From Brevibacterium moorei (lineage in GTDB: Bacteria; Actinomycetota; Actinomycetes; Actinomycetales; Brevibacteriaceae): a DNA stretch of 64,000 nucleotides. The stretch is taken from NCBI RefSeq assembly GCF_024580735.1, contig NZ_JANIJX010000017.1, forward strand, positions 24,079 to 88,078, written 5' to 3'. The translations under genes were made by a program, and so were the position numbers. Below the pieces are notes generated by a model that did not search any database, was not told where the DNA came from, and was given only the letters and a program-made list of their open reading frames with translations. Positions 17,564-26,698 of this stretch are shown here, one piece after another; position 1 is the first letter of the stretch; every line of letters starts with the position of its first letter.

Positions 17564-18495
17564 CGGAACGATCAGAACACATCCCGCTCGACGGTCCCGA
17601 ATCCTGCCGCCGGGCGCTGGCGGCCGCCGGCTACATCGCCGACGACGCGGTGGCCACCGCCTGCTTCCTGGCGCTGGAACTGGACCGGCCCCTGCTGTGC
17701 GAGGGCGTGCCGGGGGTGGGCAAGACCAGCCTGGCCCGGGCCCTGGCCCAGGTTCTGGGCGGACCGCTGATCCGCCTGCAGTGCTACGAGGGCCTCGACT
17801 CCACCCACGCCCTCTACGATTGGGACTTCGCCGCGCAGATCCTGCACGTGCGCACCCTGGAGGCCCAGGCCACGAGCACGGGGACCGCACTGGCGGCCGC
17901 CGGCATCGAAGACGAACTGCACCGCGAGCGCTTCCTGGTCGCCCGGCCCATCCTCAAGGCCCTGCAGGCCGGCGCGCCCGTGGCTGCCGGCGCCGCGGGC
18001 GGGCGGGCGGTGCTGCTGATCGACGAACTGGACCGGGCGGACGACGAATTCGACGCCCTGCTGCTCGAAGTGCTCTCCGACTGGTCCCTGACGATCCCGG
18101 AACTGGGCACCGTGCGCGCCGCGGTGCCGCCGGTGGTGATCCTGACCTCGAACCGGACCAGGGACGTCCACGATGCGCTCAAGCGCCGCTGCCTCTACCA
18201 CTGGTTCGACCAGCCGGGCCCCGAGCGGGAACGCGAGGTGCTGGCCCTGCACGTCCCACATGCCGCGAGCGGGCTGCGCGGTGCCGTGGTCGCCGCCGCC
18301 GGGCGCCTGCGGGCGGCCGATCTGCTCAAACCGCCGGGGACCTCGGAGACGATCGACTGGTTGCGCGCCCTGCACGCCCTGCGGGTGGACGAACTGGACG
18401 AGCCGGCGCTGCGGGCGAGTCTGTCCGCGGTGGTCAAGGACGCCGCAGACATCCCCGTGGCGCGCGAGGTCCTGGGCGTGACCGGCGGTGCCTGA
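17560..18495 (+). CDS. CoxD-like MoxR AAA+ ATPase
   Basis: A 311-residue AAA+ ATPase. The Walker A is CEGVPGVGKTSLARAL, the Walker B is VLLIDELDRADDEFDALLLE, and sensor 1 is VVILTSNRTRDVHDALKRR. The C-terminal lid helps mediate substrate remodelling. CoxD of carbon monoxide dehydrogenase belongs to this MoxR group and helps mature the Mo active site. Together with the VWA protein encoded next (8-bp overlap) it forms the usual MoxR-VWA chaperone pair. Start and stop overlaps with mocA and coxE indicate one transcript, mocA-coxD-coxE-xdhC. Confidence 0.88.
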   Translation: MTERSEHIPLDGPESCRRALAAAGYIADDAVATACFLALELDRPLLCEGVPGVGKTSLARALAQVLGGPLIRLQCYEGLDSTHALYDWDFAAQILHVRTLEAQATSTGTALAAAGIEDELHRERFLVARPILKALQAGAPVAAGAAGGRAVLLIDELDRADDEFDALLLEVLSDWSLTIPELGTVRAAVPPVVILTSNRTRDVHDALKRRCLYHWFDQPGPEREREVLALHVPHAASGLRGAVVAAAGRLRAADLLKPPGTSETIDWLRALHALRVDELDEPALRASLSAVVKDAADIPVAREVLGVTGGA

Positions 18496-19570
18496 ACTGG
18501 CCCGGGTGCTCACGGACTTCGCCGCAGCGCTGCGCGCCCAGGGGCTCGCCGCCGACCCCACCAGAGTGGGCCTGTTGCTGCGCGCTGTGGCATTGGTGGA
18601 CCCGCTGGACGTGGCGCAGGTGCGCGCCGCGTCCCGGACGATCATGTGCTCACAGCGGGAGCACCCGGCCGTACACGACCGCGTCTTCGACCGCTACTTC
18701 GGCCTGGCCGGCCGCCGGCTGCCGCGTTCGACCCCGGACGAGGTCCGGGTCCCCACGGCACAGGAGGGCGCCGGCGGGCAGGACGGGGAGGAGGGCGCGG
18801 GGCCCATCGTGCCGCAGGCCAGGGCGGCGCGCACCGAACTGCTGCGCCACGTCGACCTGGGCGCCTCCGAACTGGCCGGCGAGGCGCTGGCCCTGATGGA
18901 GCGGCTGGAGCTGCGCAGTCCCCGGCGGCGCTCGCACCGCGTCCGCCCTGCGCCGCGGGGCACGCCGGATGAGCGGCGGACCCTGCGGCTGCTGGCCCGC
19001 GGACGCGAACTGGACCGACTGCCCACCGCCCGGCCCCGGGTCCGGCGCCGCCCGGTGATCGTGGTCGCCGATGTCTCCGCTTCGATGGACGAATGGCTGC
19101 CGGCGCTGTTGCGCTTCATGCAGCGGGCCGTGGTGGAGATCGACGCGCGCGCCTTCGCCCTTGGCACCCGGCTGACGCACCTGAGCCCGCGGCTGACCGG
19201 GCCGGGCGGGGTGGCGGCGGCTCAGCGCGCCATCCCGGATCTGGCCTCGGGCACCCGGCTGGGCGACGGGCTGCACGAGCTGGTGGACTCCCGGTGGCGC
19301 GAGGCCGTGCGCGGCAGCGTGTTCGTCCTCATCAGCGACGGCTGGGAGCGCGGGGACTGCGCCGGGCTGGAGGCGGCGGCGGGCCGGATCGGCCGGCTGG
19401 CGCGGCACTTCGTGTGGATCAACCCGCGGGCCGGGCGCACCGGCTTCGCCCCCGAGATCCGCGGGATGCGGATCGCCCAGCGCTACAGCGATGCGCTGAT
19501 ACCCGCGACCACGGTGGCCGATTGGCAGCGGGCCTGCACCCATATCGCGATGGAGAGGGAGATGCGATGA
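18488..19570 (+). CDS. CoxE-like VWA-domain protein
   Basis: A 360-residue protein. The N-terminal half is helical and conserved in the CoxE family. The C-terminal half is a von Willebrand A domain with the MIDAS motif DVSASMDEW and a later metal-site segment FVLISDGWERGD. CoxE acts with the MoxR ATPase in maturing Mo hydroxylases. A charged insert near residue 95 (about GAGGQDGEEGAG) separates the two parts. It starts with a GTG inside the coxD end and its stop overlaps the xdhC start, so stoichiometric translation is expected. Confidence 0.85.
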   Translation: MPELARVLTDFAAALRAQGLAADPTRVGLLLRAVALVDPLDVAQVRAASRTIMCSQREHPAVHDRVFDRYFGLAGRRLPRSTPDEVRVPTAQEGAGGQDGEEGAGPIVPQARAARTELLRHVDLGASELAGEALALMERLELRSPRRRSHRVRPAPRGTPDERRTLRLLARGRELDRLPTARPRVRRRPVIVVADVSASMDEWLPALLRFMQRAVVEIDARAFALGTRLTHLSPRLTGPGGVAAAQRAIPDLASGTRLGDGLHELVDSRWREAVRGSVFVLISDGWERGDCAGLEAAAGRIGRLARHFVWINPRAGRTGFAPEIRGMRIAQRYSDALIPATTVADWQRACTHIAMEREMR

Positions 19571-20781
19571 GCACTGCGAACCCACCGGGGACTGCTCCGG
19601 GGGCTGCCCCGGGCGGCGAAGCGGGTCCGAGCACGGATCCGAGCACAGCCGAACTCGCCGGCACCCTGCTCGACTGGCTGCACACGGACCGGCCCTTCGC
19701 CCTGGCCCTGGTCGTGCAGACCTGGTCCTCGGCACCGCGGCCGGCCGGGGCGCTGATGGCCGTGGCCGCCGACGGGCAGGTGGTCGGCAGCCTGTCGGGC
19801 GGCTGCGTGGAGGGCGCGGTGCACGAGCTGGCGCTCGACGTCCAGCGCACAGGAGGCGCTGCCCTGGCCCATTACGGGGTCAGCGACGACGATGCCTTCG
19901 CGGTGGGCCTGGCCTGCGGCGGCAAGCTCGACGTGCTCGTCACCGCGCTGGGCCCCGGCGACCGGGAGGCCCTGGCAGCCCATCTGGCGGCCGGCCGGGC
20001 GGGCGGCCCGAGCGCCCTGGCGGTGCGGCTGCCGGCCGGGCCCGGTGAGCCCGATCCGGCGGGGCCGCACCTCATGCGGATCGGGCCCGGTGGTGCGCCC
20101 GGGGCCGCGGACAGTTCCGCGAGTCCAGGCGCCGCCGCAGGGACCCTGGGGGACTCGGGGCTCGACGCCCGGATCGGGACTCTGGCCACTGACCTGATCG
20201 GCACCGGCGCCACCCGGGTCCTGCAGCCCGCGGACGGACCGCGGGTGCTGGTCACGGCCTCGGCGGCACAGCCGCGGCTCATCGTCTTCGGCGCGATCGA
20301 CTACGCCGCCGCCCTGGCCGAACTGGGCCGGTTCCTGGGCTACCGGGTGACCGTCTGCGACGCCCGCGCGGTGTTCGCCACCGCCGCGCGCTTCCCCGCC
20401 GCCCACGAGGTCGTCGTGGCCTGGCCGCACCGCTATCTGGCAGCCGAGGTGGACGCCGGGCGGGTCGCGGCCTCGACCGTGGTGGCGGTGCTCACCCACG
20501 ACCTGAAGTTCGATGTGCCCGTGCTGGCCCAGGCCCTGGCATCGCCCGCGGCGTACATCGGCGCGCTGGGCAGCCGGCGCACGCACGCCCTGCGCGTTCA
20601 GGCCCTGGCCGAGGCCGGGGTGGCCGCCGAGGACATCGCCCGGATCCACGCGCCGATCGGCCTGGACCTGGGTGCGCGCACCCCGCAGGCCACGGCCGTG
20701 TCGATCTTCGCCGAGGTGATCGGCGCGGCAGCCGGCCACACCGGTGGGAGCCTGAAGGATTCCGTCGGCCCGATCCACTGA
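19567..20781 (+). CDS. XdhC/CoxF-family Mo-cofactor insertion protein
   Basis: A 404-residue protein of the XdhC/CoxI/CoxF family, which binds Moco and hands the sulfurated form to the apo-hydroxylase. The N-terminal XdhC domain has TWSSAPRPAGALMAV and GSLSGGCVEGAVHE. The C-terminal Rossmann-like domain has LIVFGAIDYAAALAELGRFLG, VCDARAVFATAARFP and AAYIGALGSRRTH. Between them lies a G/P/A-rich insert (about residues 155-205). It is the last gene of the mocA-coxD-coxE-xdhC operon and converges on allFG, with a GC-rich hairpin between them. Confidence 0.87.
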   Translation: MSTANPPGTAPGAAPGGEAGPSTDPSTAELAGTLLDWLHTDRPFALALVVQTWSSAPRPAGALMAVAADGQVVGSLSGGCVEGAVHELALDVQRTGGAALAHYGVSDDDAFAVGLACGGKLDVLVTALGPGDREALAAHLAAGRAGGPSALAVRLPAGPGEPDPAGPHLMRIGPGGAPGAADSSASPGAAAGTLGDSGLDARIGTLATDLIGTGATRVLQPADGPRVLVTASAAQPRLIVFGAIDYAAALAELGRFLGYRVTVCDARAVFATAARFPAAHEVVVAWPHRYLAAEVDAGRVAASTVVAVLTHDLKFDVPVLAQALASPAAYIGALGSRRTHALRVQALAEAGVAAEDIARIHAPIGLDLGARTPQATAVSIFAEVIGAAAGHTGGSLKDSVGPIH

Positions 20782-20794
20782 CCGGGCCGGCGAC

Positions 20795-20825
20795 CCCGGG
20801 GCCGGGCCGGAAACCCGACCCCGGG
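20795..20825. terminator. GC-rich hairpin between convergent xdhC and allFG
   Basis: An inverted repeat with 11-bp arms (one mismatch, 20796-20806 and 20814-20824) lies in the 51-bp gap between the two converging stop codons. There is no T-tract on either side, so it may serve as a bidirectional stem-type terminator. Confidence 0.5.
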
Positions 20826-20832
20826 CGCTGGC

Positions 20833-23817
20833 TCAGGCCCGCTGGGCCAGGGTCTCGATGCCGGTGGTGAAGCACTCGCGCGGGGGATTGACCAGCCCGG
20901 CGCCCACCTGGCCCACACCTGCGACCCGGCCGGCCATGCCCGTGTTGATCTGCGGCAGCACGTTCGTGCGCAGCACCTTGACGATGTCGATGCCGGAGGG
21001 CACGCCGCGGAACTCCAGGATCGGGATCTGGTGGACCGGGTGCTCGCCCAGGGTGATCTCGTACATCCGCTGCGTGGTCTCCACGGCGAAGGGCACGTCC
21101 CCGCCCACCAGGCGCACTACGGCCGGTGCCGCGGCCATGGCCAGGCCGCCGATCCCGGCGGTCTCCGTGATGGCGGAGTCGCCGATGTCCGGGTTCGCGT
21201 CCTCGGGTCCGTAGGAGCCCAGGAACAGGCCCTCGGCGATCTGCGCGGGACCGGTGTACCAGGTGTCACCGGTGCCGGCCAGCTGCACGCCGAACTCCGT
21301 GCCGTTGCGCGCCATGGTCACGACCATGGACGAACCGGCCACGCCCTTGGCCGCGTGCATCGCGAGCTTGCAGGTGGGCATCACCAGGTTGAGCGCGAAG
21401 TAGTCATTGGCGCCCAGGAAGCGGCAGACCTCGGCCAGATCGGAGGACTCCCAGCCGTCCAGGTTCAGCAGATCGGGCATCAGATCGCGCAGGAACAGCA
21501 GGGTCGCCGTGCGGTTGCGGTTGTGCCCCTCATCGCCGGACTGCAGCATCTGGGAGACATAGTATTTCGTGTCGATCGGACCGTGCGCGGCCACCGCCGC
21601 GCCCAACACAGGGCCCAGCACATCGCGCATCCAGCGCAGCCGGGTGAGCACCTCGTCGTTGTTCGCGCCGTAGCGCAGCACTTTGCCCAGGCCCTCGTTG
21701 AGCGAACAGTAGGCGCGGCCGCCGTAGACCGGGTCGCGCAGCTCGAACATCCACATCGAGGGGCTGACCACGCCGGCCATCGGGCCCACCGCATCGCGCG
21801 AATGGCACGGGGCCATGGTGAAGCGGCCGTCGGCCAGGCCGGCCTCGGCCTCCTCGAGGGTATCGGCCAGGCCCTCGAAGACCACTGCGCCGGCCAGCGC
21901 GCCGCGCATCGGGCCCGAGGCGTTCTCCCACTGCAGCGGCGGGCCCGAGTGCAGGAACTCGTTGTCCGCCAGGCCCAGGCATTCGCGGGCGGGCCGTAGA
22001 CCCACCAGTTCCGCTCCGGCATTCAGGATCCGCTCGAGCGCCTCCTGGTTCGCCGCCAGTCTCCGGGGATCGGACATCACCCGGTAGATCGCGGCGGCAT
22101 CGCCCAGCGGCGGCTGCCAGGGGACCTCGGTGACGTCGACGGCCTGGGCGCGCAGGGCATCGGCGAACAGCGCCACGCCCACGGTGGCGACCGTGGGCTC
22201 CCCGTCGAGCAGGCCGTGCAGCGCCGGGCCGGCGGCCTCGGCCGCGGCGGTCAGGGCGGACTCCGCACCGGCGGCAGCCGGCGCAGACCCGGCCGGCGCG
22301 GCTGCGGCCGGCTGCGCGGACGCGACGCCCAGCAGTTCCAGCGCCCGACGCACGGCCTGTGCATTGGAGGCGTAGACCTCGGCCCCGGCGGCCACCAGCG
22401 TCTGCGCCGTGGCGGCGAGGTCCTGCGGATCGGCGGGCGTGCCCAACAGGCTCACGACCACCGGCAGGTTCCGGCCGGAGTCCGCCGCGGCGGCCCTGGC
22501 GTCCGAGATCGCCGCGGCCAGATCAGCCGCCGGGTCCTGATGGGCGCCATGGCCCAGCACCAGATCCAGCACCAGGACGCCGGCGTGTTCGGCCTGGGCG
22601 CGGATCGCCTCGAGGCGCAGGCCCGGATCGATCATCGGGTGGGCGCGCCCCTGGGTCATGGCGTCGTCGCCGAAGTCCACCACGGCATGACCGGTGGCCG
22701 GAATCCGCGCGCCGTCGATGCGCGGGGCGCCGGCCAGCGGGATGTTCGAGGGAATGGGGCCCAGCCCGGCCGCGGCGATCAGCATGGCCTCATCGGCCAG
22801 GGTGCCGCCGCAGAACAGACCGCGCAGCGGGCCGGCGACGTCTCCGGCCGCAGTGGTGCTCTCCGGCAGCCAGCGCGGCCACCGGGGTGCGGGGTGTCCG
22901 GCCGCGGCCAGGGCGTGCTCGACGCCGGCCGTCAGATCGGGGGAGTCCGGGCCCAAGACGGCCCAGCTGACCGCCAGGCCCAGCTCGGCGGCCAGGGATT
23001 CGACCTTGGCCACGACCTGCGGATCGGCCGGTTTGGACACGACGACGACGTGCTCGGTGGCGGGATCGGCGGCCAGGGCGCGCAGCGCCTGCTTGGTCGT
23101 CAGACCGCCGACCTGCGCGCTCAGATCGCGTCCGCCTGTGCCGATCAGATGACTCACACCCACACCGGCCGCGTCGAGCAGCGTCGAGACCTGCTGGGAC
23201 CCGGTGCCAGAGGCCCCGACGATGCCGAAGGAGCCGGCGGCGACCCGGTTGGCGAAGCCCAGACCCGCGCCGCCGATGATCGCGGTGCCGCAATCGGGGC
23301 CCATCAGCAGCAGATCGCGCTCGCCGGCGTAGCGCTTGAGTTCGACCTCGGTGGCGACGTCGACATTGTCGCTGAACAGCAGGACGGAACTGCCGGCGTC
23401 CAGGGCGGCCCTGGCCTCGATCCCGGCGTAGGCGCCGGGCACGGATACCACGGTGAGGTTGGCGCCGGCCCGGTCCACCGCGGACTCGACCGTCAGCGGG
23501 GGCTGGACGCCCGCGCCGAGGCCGCCGGCGGACTTCGCCGCGGCGGTCAGTTCCGCGAAGGCCGAGTCGACGGCGGTGCGCCCGGCGGCCAGGGTGTCCT
23601 CGTCGGTGGCGCGCAGGGCGATGACCAGGTCGTTCGGGGTGACGTCGGCGGGTACCGGGAAGCCCACCCCGCGCATCAGTTCCAGGTTGAGTTCGGTGCC
23701 CATGCCGATCAGGGCATCGGTGATTCCCTCCGTGGTCTGCTTGACCCGGGTCGAGACTTGCATGAGGGCGACGGAGTCGAAGTAGAGGCCGGCTTTGACG
23801 TCGAGGAGTTCGGGCAC
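20833..23817 (-). CDS. AllF-AllG (FdrA-YlbE) fusion, predicted oxamate carbamoyltransferase subunits
   Basis: A 994-residue fusion of two proteins that are separate in E. coli. Residues about 1-500 match FdrA/AllF, with succinyl-CoA-synthetase-like blocks MGPDCGTAIIGG (172-183), GASGTG, IGTGGRDLS and FCGGTLADEAM. An A/P-rich linker spans about 500-535. Residues about 580-994 match the DUF1116 protein YlbE/AllG, with RAYCSLNEGLGKVLRYGA, LTRLRWMRDVLGPVL, NPDIGDSAITETAGIGG and the C-terminal GVGQVGAGLVNPP. AllF, AllG and AllH together form oxamic transcarbamylase, which splits oxalurate phosphorolytically into oxamate and carbamoyl phosphate. I start it at the GTG 23817, preceded by AAAGGGA, where the FdrA homology begins. 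It lies 68 bp after allH in the same operon. Confidence 0.88.
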   Translation of the reverse strand: MPELLDVKAGLYFDSVALMQVSTRVKQTTEGITDALIGMGTELNLELMRGVGFPVPADVTPNDLVIALRATDEDTLAAGRTAVDSAFAELTAAAKSAGGLGAGVQPPLTVESAVDRAGANLTVVSVPGAYAGIEARAALDAGSSVLLFSDNVDVATEVELKRYAGERDLLLMGPDCGTAIIGGAGLGFANRVAAGSFGIVGASGTGSQQVSTLLDAAGVGVSHLIGTGGRDLSAQVGGLTTKQALRALAADPATEHVVVVSKPADPQVVAKVESLAAELGLAVSWAVLGPDSPDLTAGVEHALAAAGHPAPRWPRWLPESTTAAGDVAGPLRGLFCGGTLADEAMLIAAAGLGPIPSNIPLAGAPRIDGARIPATGHAVVDFGDDAMTQGRAHPMIDPGLRLEAIRAQAEHAGVLVLDLVLGHGAHQDPAADLAAAISDARAAAADSGRNLPVVVSLLGTPADPQDLAATAQTLVAAGAEVYASNAQAVRRALELLGVASAQPAAAAPAGSAPAAAGAESALTAAAEAAGPALHGLLDGEPTVATVGVALFADALRAQAVDVTEVPWQPPLGDAAAIYRVMSDPRRLAANQEALERILNAGAELVGLRPARECLGLADNEFLHSGPPLQWENASGPMRGALAGAVVFEGLADTLEEAEAGLADGRFTMAPCHSRDAVGPMAGVVSPSMWMFELRDPVYGGRAYCSLNEGLGKVLRYGANNDEVLTRLRWMRDVLGPVLGAAVAAHGPIDTKYYVSQMLQSGDEGHNRNRTATLLFLRDLMPDLLNLDGWESSDLAEVCRFLGANDYFALNLVMPTCKLAMHAAKGVAGSSMVVTMARNGTEFGVQLAGTGDTWYTGPAQIAEGLFLGSYGPEDANPDIGDSAITETAGIGGLAMAAAPAVVRLVGGDVPFAVETTQRMYEITLGEHPVHQIPILEFRGVPSGIDIVKVLRTNVLPQINTGMAGRVAGVGQVGAGLVNPPRECFTTGIETLAQRA

Positions 23818-23885
23818 GGGCTTGTCCCTTTCGATCGGGGTGGATGGACGTGGACGTTTGGTAGTGCAGGATGCGCTGGTGCGGT

Positions 23886-24863
23886 TCACGGGGCGGCGCG
23901 CGCGGTCGCGGTGGCCGGGTCCGCCGGAGCCTCCGGTGCGCCGCGGGCCCGGTGGGCCAGGGCCGCTCCCAGCAGCAGGTCGTATCCGGAACTGTGGCCG
24001 ATCCCGGAGACCAGTTGCAGGGCCGGTTCCGGGTCGGTGAGATCCGCGAGCGAGGCGATCGCGCGGGCCGTCTGCGGCAGGCAGTAGCCGGCCAGGGCGG
24101 CTTCGATCAGCGAGGCCGACAGCGCCGGGGTGCGCGCGTAGAGCAGGGGGCCGGGCAGGTGTTCGCGCAGGAGCGCCAGCGCGCTGTCCTGCCCGCCGGC
24201 GCGCAGGGCCAGGGCGACACCGCAGAGCAGATCGTCGCCCGAGGGCGTGCTGCCGGGGCCGAAGCCCAGCAGGTGGTGCACGGCGGAGGTCAGGGCAGGG
24301 GACCGCTCGGTCAGGGCGGCCAGCAGTTCCCGGCCCCGGCGGGCCAGGTCGGAGTGCCCGGTGTGTGCGGCGATCGTCGCGAGCACTTCGGCGGCCCCGC
24401 CGGCTGCGGCCCGTGGCGCCGCGGCGGGCGAAGGGCGGGCGGCCACCGGCTGTACCCGCCGACGGGCGATCCTGGTGGGCCGCCAGGTGCGGGCCGCGCG
24501 CAGCTGCAGGCCGTCGGTCTCCAACGCCCGCACGAGCCCTGTCCGGTCGGTGTGGACCAGGACCGGATCGCCGGTGGAGATTCCGGCCAGGTGCCGGTGG
24601 TCCAGTCCGGGGCAGCGCAGTCCGGTTGGCAGCTCGAGGGCGCCGGGGCCCAGGACGGGCAGCACGCGCGGGCACGGTCCGGTGGTGCAGACGTAGAAGC
24701 CGGTGCCGAAGATCTGCAGAACGGCACCCGGCAGCACGGCTTCCGACCGGACCGTGCGGGGCCGGCCGGCAACTGGGGCCCCGGCCACCGGACTCGGGGT
24801 CGGCGGGGTCGAAAAGGGCAGGGGGGAGGCCGCCGCCGGGATGATAAGTGATCTGGACCTCAC
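23886..24863 (-). CDS. allH: AllH (YlbF, DUF2877), predicted oxamate carbamoyltransferase subunit
   Basis: Up to 325 residues. The DUF2877 signature LGFGPGSTPSGDDLLCG sits around residue 205 and GIGHSSGYDLLLGA near residue 300. This family includes E. coli YlbF, renamed AllH, the third subunit of oxamic transcarbamylase. It is the first gene of the reverse-strand operon and is divergent from pucR. The GTG at 24863 leaves only 35 bp between the two genes. An internal GTG at about 24735, next to the conserved VLPGAVLQIF segment, is a reasonable alternative start. The A/P/R-rich N-terminal and mid-protein inserts are typical of G+C-rich genomes. Confidence 0.82.
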   Translation of the reverse strand: MRSRSLIIPAAASPLPFSTPPTPSPVAGAPVAGRPRTVRSEAVLPGAVLQIFGTGFYVCTTGPCPRVLPVLGPGALELPTGLRCPGLDHRHLAGISTGDPVLVHTDRTGLVRALETDGLQLRAARTWRPTRIARRRVQPVAARPSPAAAPRAAAGGAAEVLATIAAHTGHSDLARRGRELLAALTERSPALTSAVHHLLGFGPGSTPSGDDLLCGVALALRAGGQDSALALLREHLPGPLLYARTPALSASLIEAALAGYCLPQTARAIASLADLTDPEPALQLVSGIGHSSGYDLLLGAALAHRARGAPEAPADPATATARAAP

Positions 24864-24886
24864 TTTCCCAGGTTATCGCGGGCTGC

Positions 24887-24892
24887 TAGGGT
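24887..24892 (+). promoter_or_regulatory. Putative -10 box of leaderless pucR transcript
   Basis: TAGGGT lies 6 nt before the pucR ATG at 24899, and no ribosome-binding site is visible. The short divergent spacer means that regulator binding here would affect pucR and allH together. Confidence 0.45.
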
Positions 24893-24898
24893 CCAAGC

Positions 24899-26584
24899 AT
24901 GTCAAACGATGCCAAGAAGAGGCCCGATTTGCAGCAAGAAATGCTACTCGAGCTCGAGGGTGTCGAAACGGTGGCGCTGACGGTCCGCGAAGTGCTTCAG
25001 CTGCCCAGCATGCGGGGCTGCACCGTGGTCGCCGGTCGCGCGGGGCTGGACCGGCTGGTCGAGAAGACCAATGTCATGGAGGTCCCCGACATCCTCCCCT
25101 GGGTCAAACCGCGCGAACTCCTGTTGACCACCGGATATCCGCTGCGGGAGGCCCCCGACGCCCTGGTGGAGTTGCTGGGCCGCGTCGAAGCGGCGGGGGT
25201 CTCTGCCCTGTGCATCAAACCGGGTCGCTATATCGACCGGATCCCACCGCAGGCGCTGGCCGAGGCCGAACGCCTGTCCCTGCCCATTCTGGAGCTGGGC
25301 GAGGGCGTGGGATTCGACGAGATCATGCACGAGGTGCTCTCCTCGAGCCTGAGCCGGGGCGTAGCCATGATCCGGCTGGCCGAACACACCATGCGGGAAC
25401 TGGTCAACGTGGTCGTCGGCGGTGGCGACCTGACGGACGTGTGCCGGATGCTCATCGAGCGCATCGGCTTCGCCGCGGCCGTCACCACCCTGGACGGCCG
25501 CCTCAAGGCGATGGTGGCCGAATCAGATGCCGAACGCGAACGCCTGCTGGGCCTGAGCTGCTTCGACGAATCCGGCAGGTTCATCGTCGAGGACGAGCCG
25601 GCCAGGGCGGCCAGGTCCCAGGGGCAGGTGTTCTGGGGCAACTGTCAGATCCTCGATGACGAGCGGACGCTGGGCCGGATCGTGGCGTTCTCCGACCGGA
25701 CCCCGGGGGACGTCGAATTCCGGGTGCTGGAGCAGGCGGCCGCGGCCGCCGCCCTGGTGCTGGCCCGCGAGCAGTCGGTGGCGGCGGTGGAGAGCAAGTA
25801 CCGCAGCGACTTCGTGCTCGAAGTGCTGCGCGGGCACATTGCATCCCCGGAGCGCACGGTGTCACATGCGAAGTCCCTGGGATGGGACCTGGACCGTGAA
25901 CTCAACGTGGTCGTCGCCGAGGCCGATCCCAGCGATGACAGCGTGGCCGCCGACGATCTGTCCCAGTTGCAGACGCTGTTCGCCCGCGCCTGGTCCTCTG
26001 TGGTCTCCGCCGACGATCCCCATGCGGCGGTCGTCGGGTCGGGCGATCAGGTGATCCTGCTGCTGGCGGCGGCCGACCGCGACGAGATCGTCGAGCGGGT
26101 GCGCGCCTACGCCACCGCGGTGCGGGGGCGCGGCGGCGGTGGCCGGAGGGAGTTCTCCGTGGGGATCTCGCGGCCCACCGCGGACGTCGTCGACCTGGCC
26201 GATGCCTATCAGCAGGCGACCAGGGCCCTGGACGTGGGGCGTCAGCTGGGGGCCGGCCACAACTTCAGCCACTTCGACGGACTGGGCGTCTACCGGTTGC
26301 TGCTGCACGTGGGGCAGAAGGAGGAACTGCGCGCCTTCGCCCAGGAGACCTTGGGCGTGCTGGCCGGCGATGACAAACCGGAATACGCGGACCTGCGGGA
26401 GACCCTGCAGGCCCTGCTCGACCACAATCTCAACGTCGCGGAGACGGCACGGGCGCTGTTCTTCCACTACAACACGCTGCGCTATCGGATCACCAAACTC
26501 GAACGCATGATCGGTCCATTCACCCGTGATCCGCACCTGCGGCTCGCCGTCGAACTCGCCCTGCAGATCGTCAAACTTCCATAG
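24899..26584 (+). CDS. PucR-family transcriptional regulator
   Basis: A 561-residue regulator. The N-terminal PucR ligand-binding domain spans about residues 25-145 (TVREVLQLPSMRGCTVVAG, EVPDILPWVKPRELLLTTGYPL). A central GGDEF-like/CdaR-type region follows, and the C-terminal HTH_30 domain reads DHNLNVAETARALFFHYNTLRYRITKLERMIG. PucR proteins activate purine and ureide catabolic genes in Bacillus and actinobacteria. Its position between the allH-allFG operon and two NCS2 permeases makes it the likely regulator of both. Its own effector cannot be read from the sequence, though a ureide such as allantoin is expected by family precedent. Confidence 0.88.
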   Translation: MSNDAKKRPDLQQEMLLELEGVETVALTVREVLQLPSMRGCTVVAGRAGLDRLVEKTNVMEVPDILPWVKPRELLLTTGYPLREAPDALVELLGRVEAAGVSALCIKPGRYIDRIPPQALAEAERLSLPILELGEGVGFDEIMHEVLSSSLSRGVAMIRLAEHTMRELVNVVVGGGDLTDVCRMLIERIGFAAAVTTLDGRLKAMVAESDAERERLLGLSCFDESGRFIVEDEPARAARSQGQVFWGNCQILDDERTLGRIVAFSDRTPGDVEFRVLEQAAAAAALVLAREQSVAAVESKYRSDFVLEVLRGHIASPERTVSHAKSLGWDLDRELNVVVAEADPSDDSVAADDLSQLQTLFARAWSSVVSADDPHAAVVGSGDQVILLLAAADRDEIVERVRAYATAVRGRGGGGRREFSVGISRPTADVVDLADAYQQATRALDVGRQLGAGHNFSHFDGLGVYRLLLHVGQKEELRAFAQETLGVLAGDDKPEYADLRETLQALLDHNLNVAETARALFFHYNTLRYRITKLERMIGPFTRDPHLRLAVELALQIVKLP

Positions 26585-26596
26585 GGCCGACCGGGC

Positions 26597-26616
26597 CGTC
26601 TTTGGCAGAATCTGTG
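26597..26616 (+). promoter_or_regulatory. Shared motif upstream of NCS2 permease 1 (possible PucR site)
   Basis: The 11-nt CGTCTTTGGCA followed by ATCTGTG recurs upstream of the second NCS2 gene (28146-28168) at a similar distance from a TANNNT box, here TAGCCT at 26641-26646. The core CNTTGG resembles the published Bacillus PucR box. Assignment to PucR is inference. Confidence 0.4.
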
Positions 26617-26698
26617 GGTTCGGCAGTGGTTCACACCACATAGCCTGGGGTATGAGACCTTCGTTCGATCAATGGTGATGAAGAACCCGGGAGCATTC

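Noticed and set aside
22216..24087. 623-residue plus-strand frame over allFG
   Set aside because: It is Gly/Arg/Gln-rich, without motifs, and opposite a clear gene.
23818..24675. N-terminal extension of the AllF-AllG frame to 24675
   Set aside because: It is a shadow of allH in another frame on the same strand. FdrA homology and AAAGGGA support the GTG at 23817.
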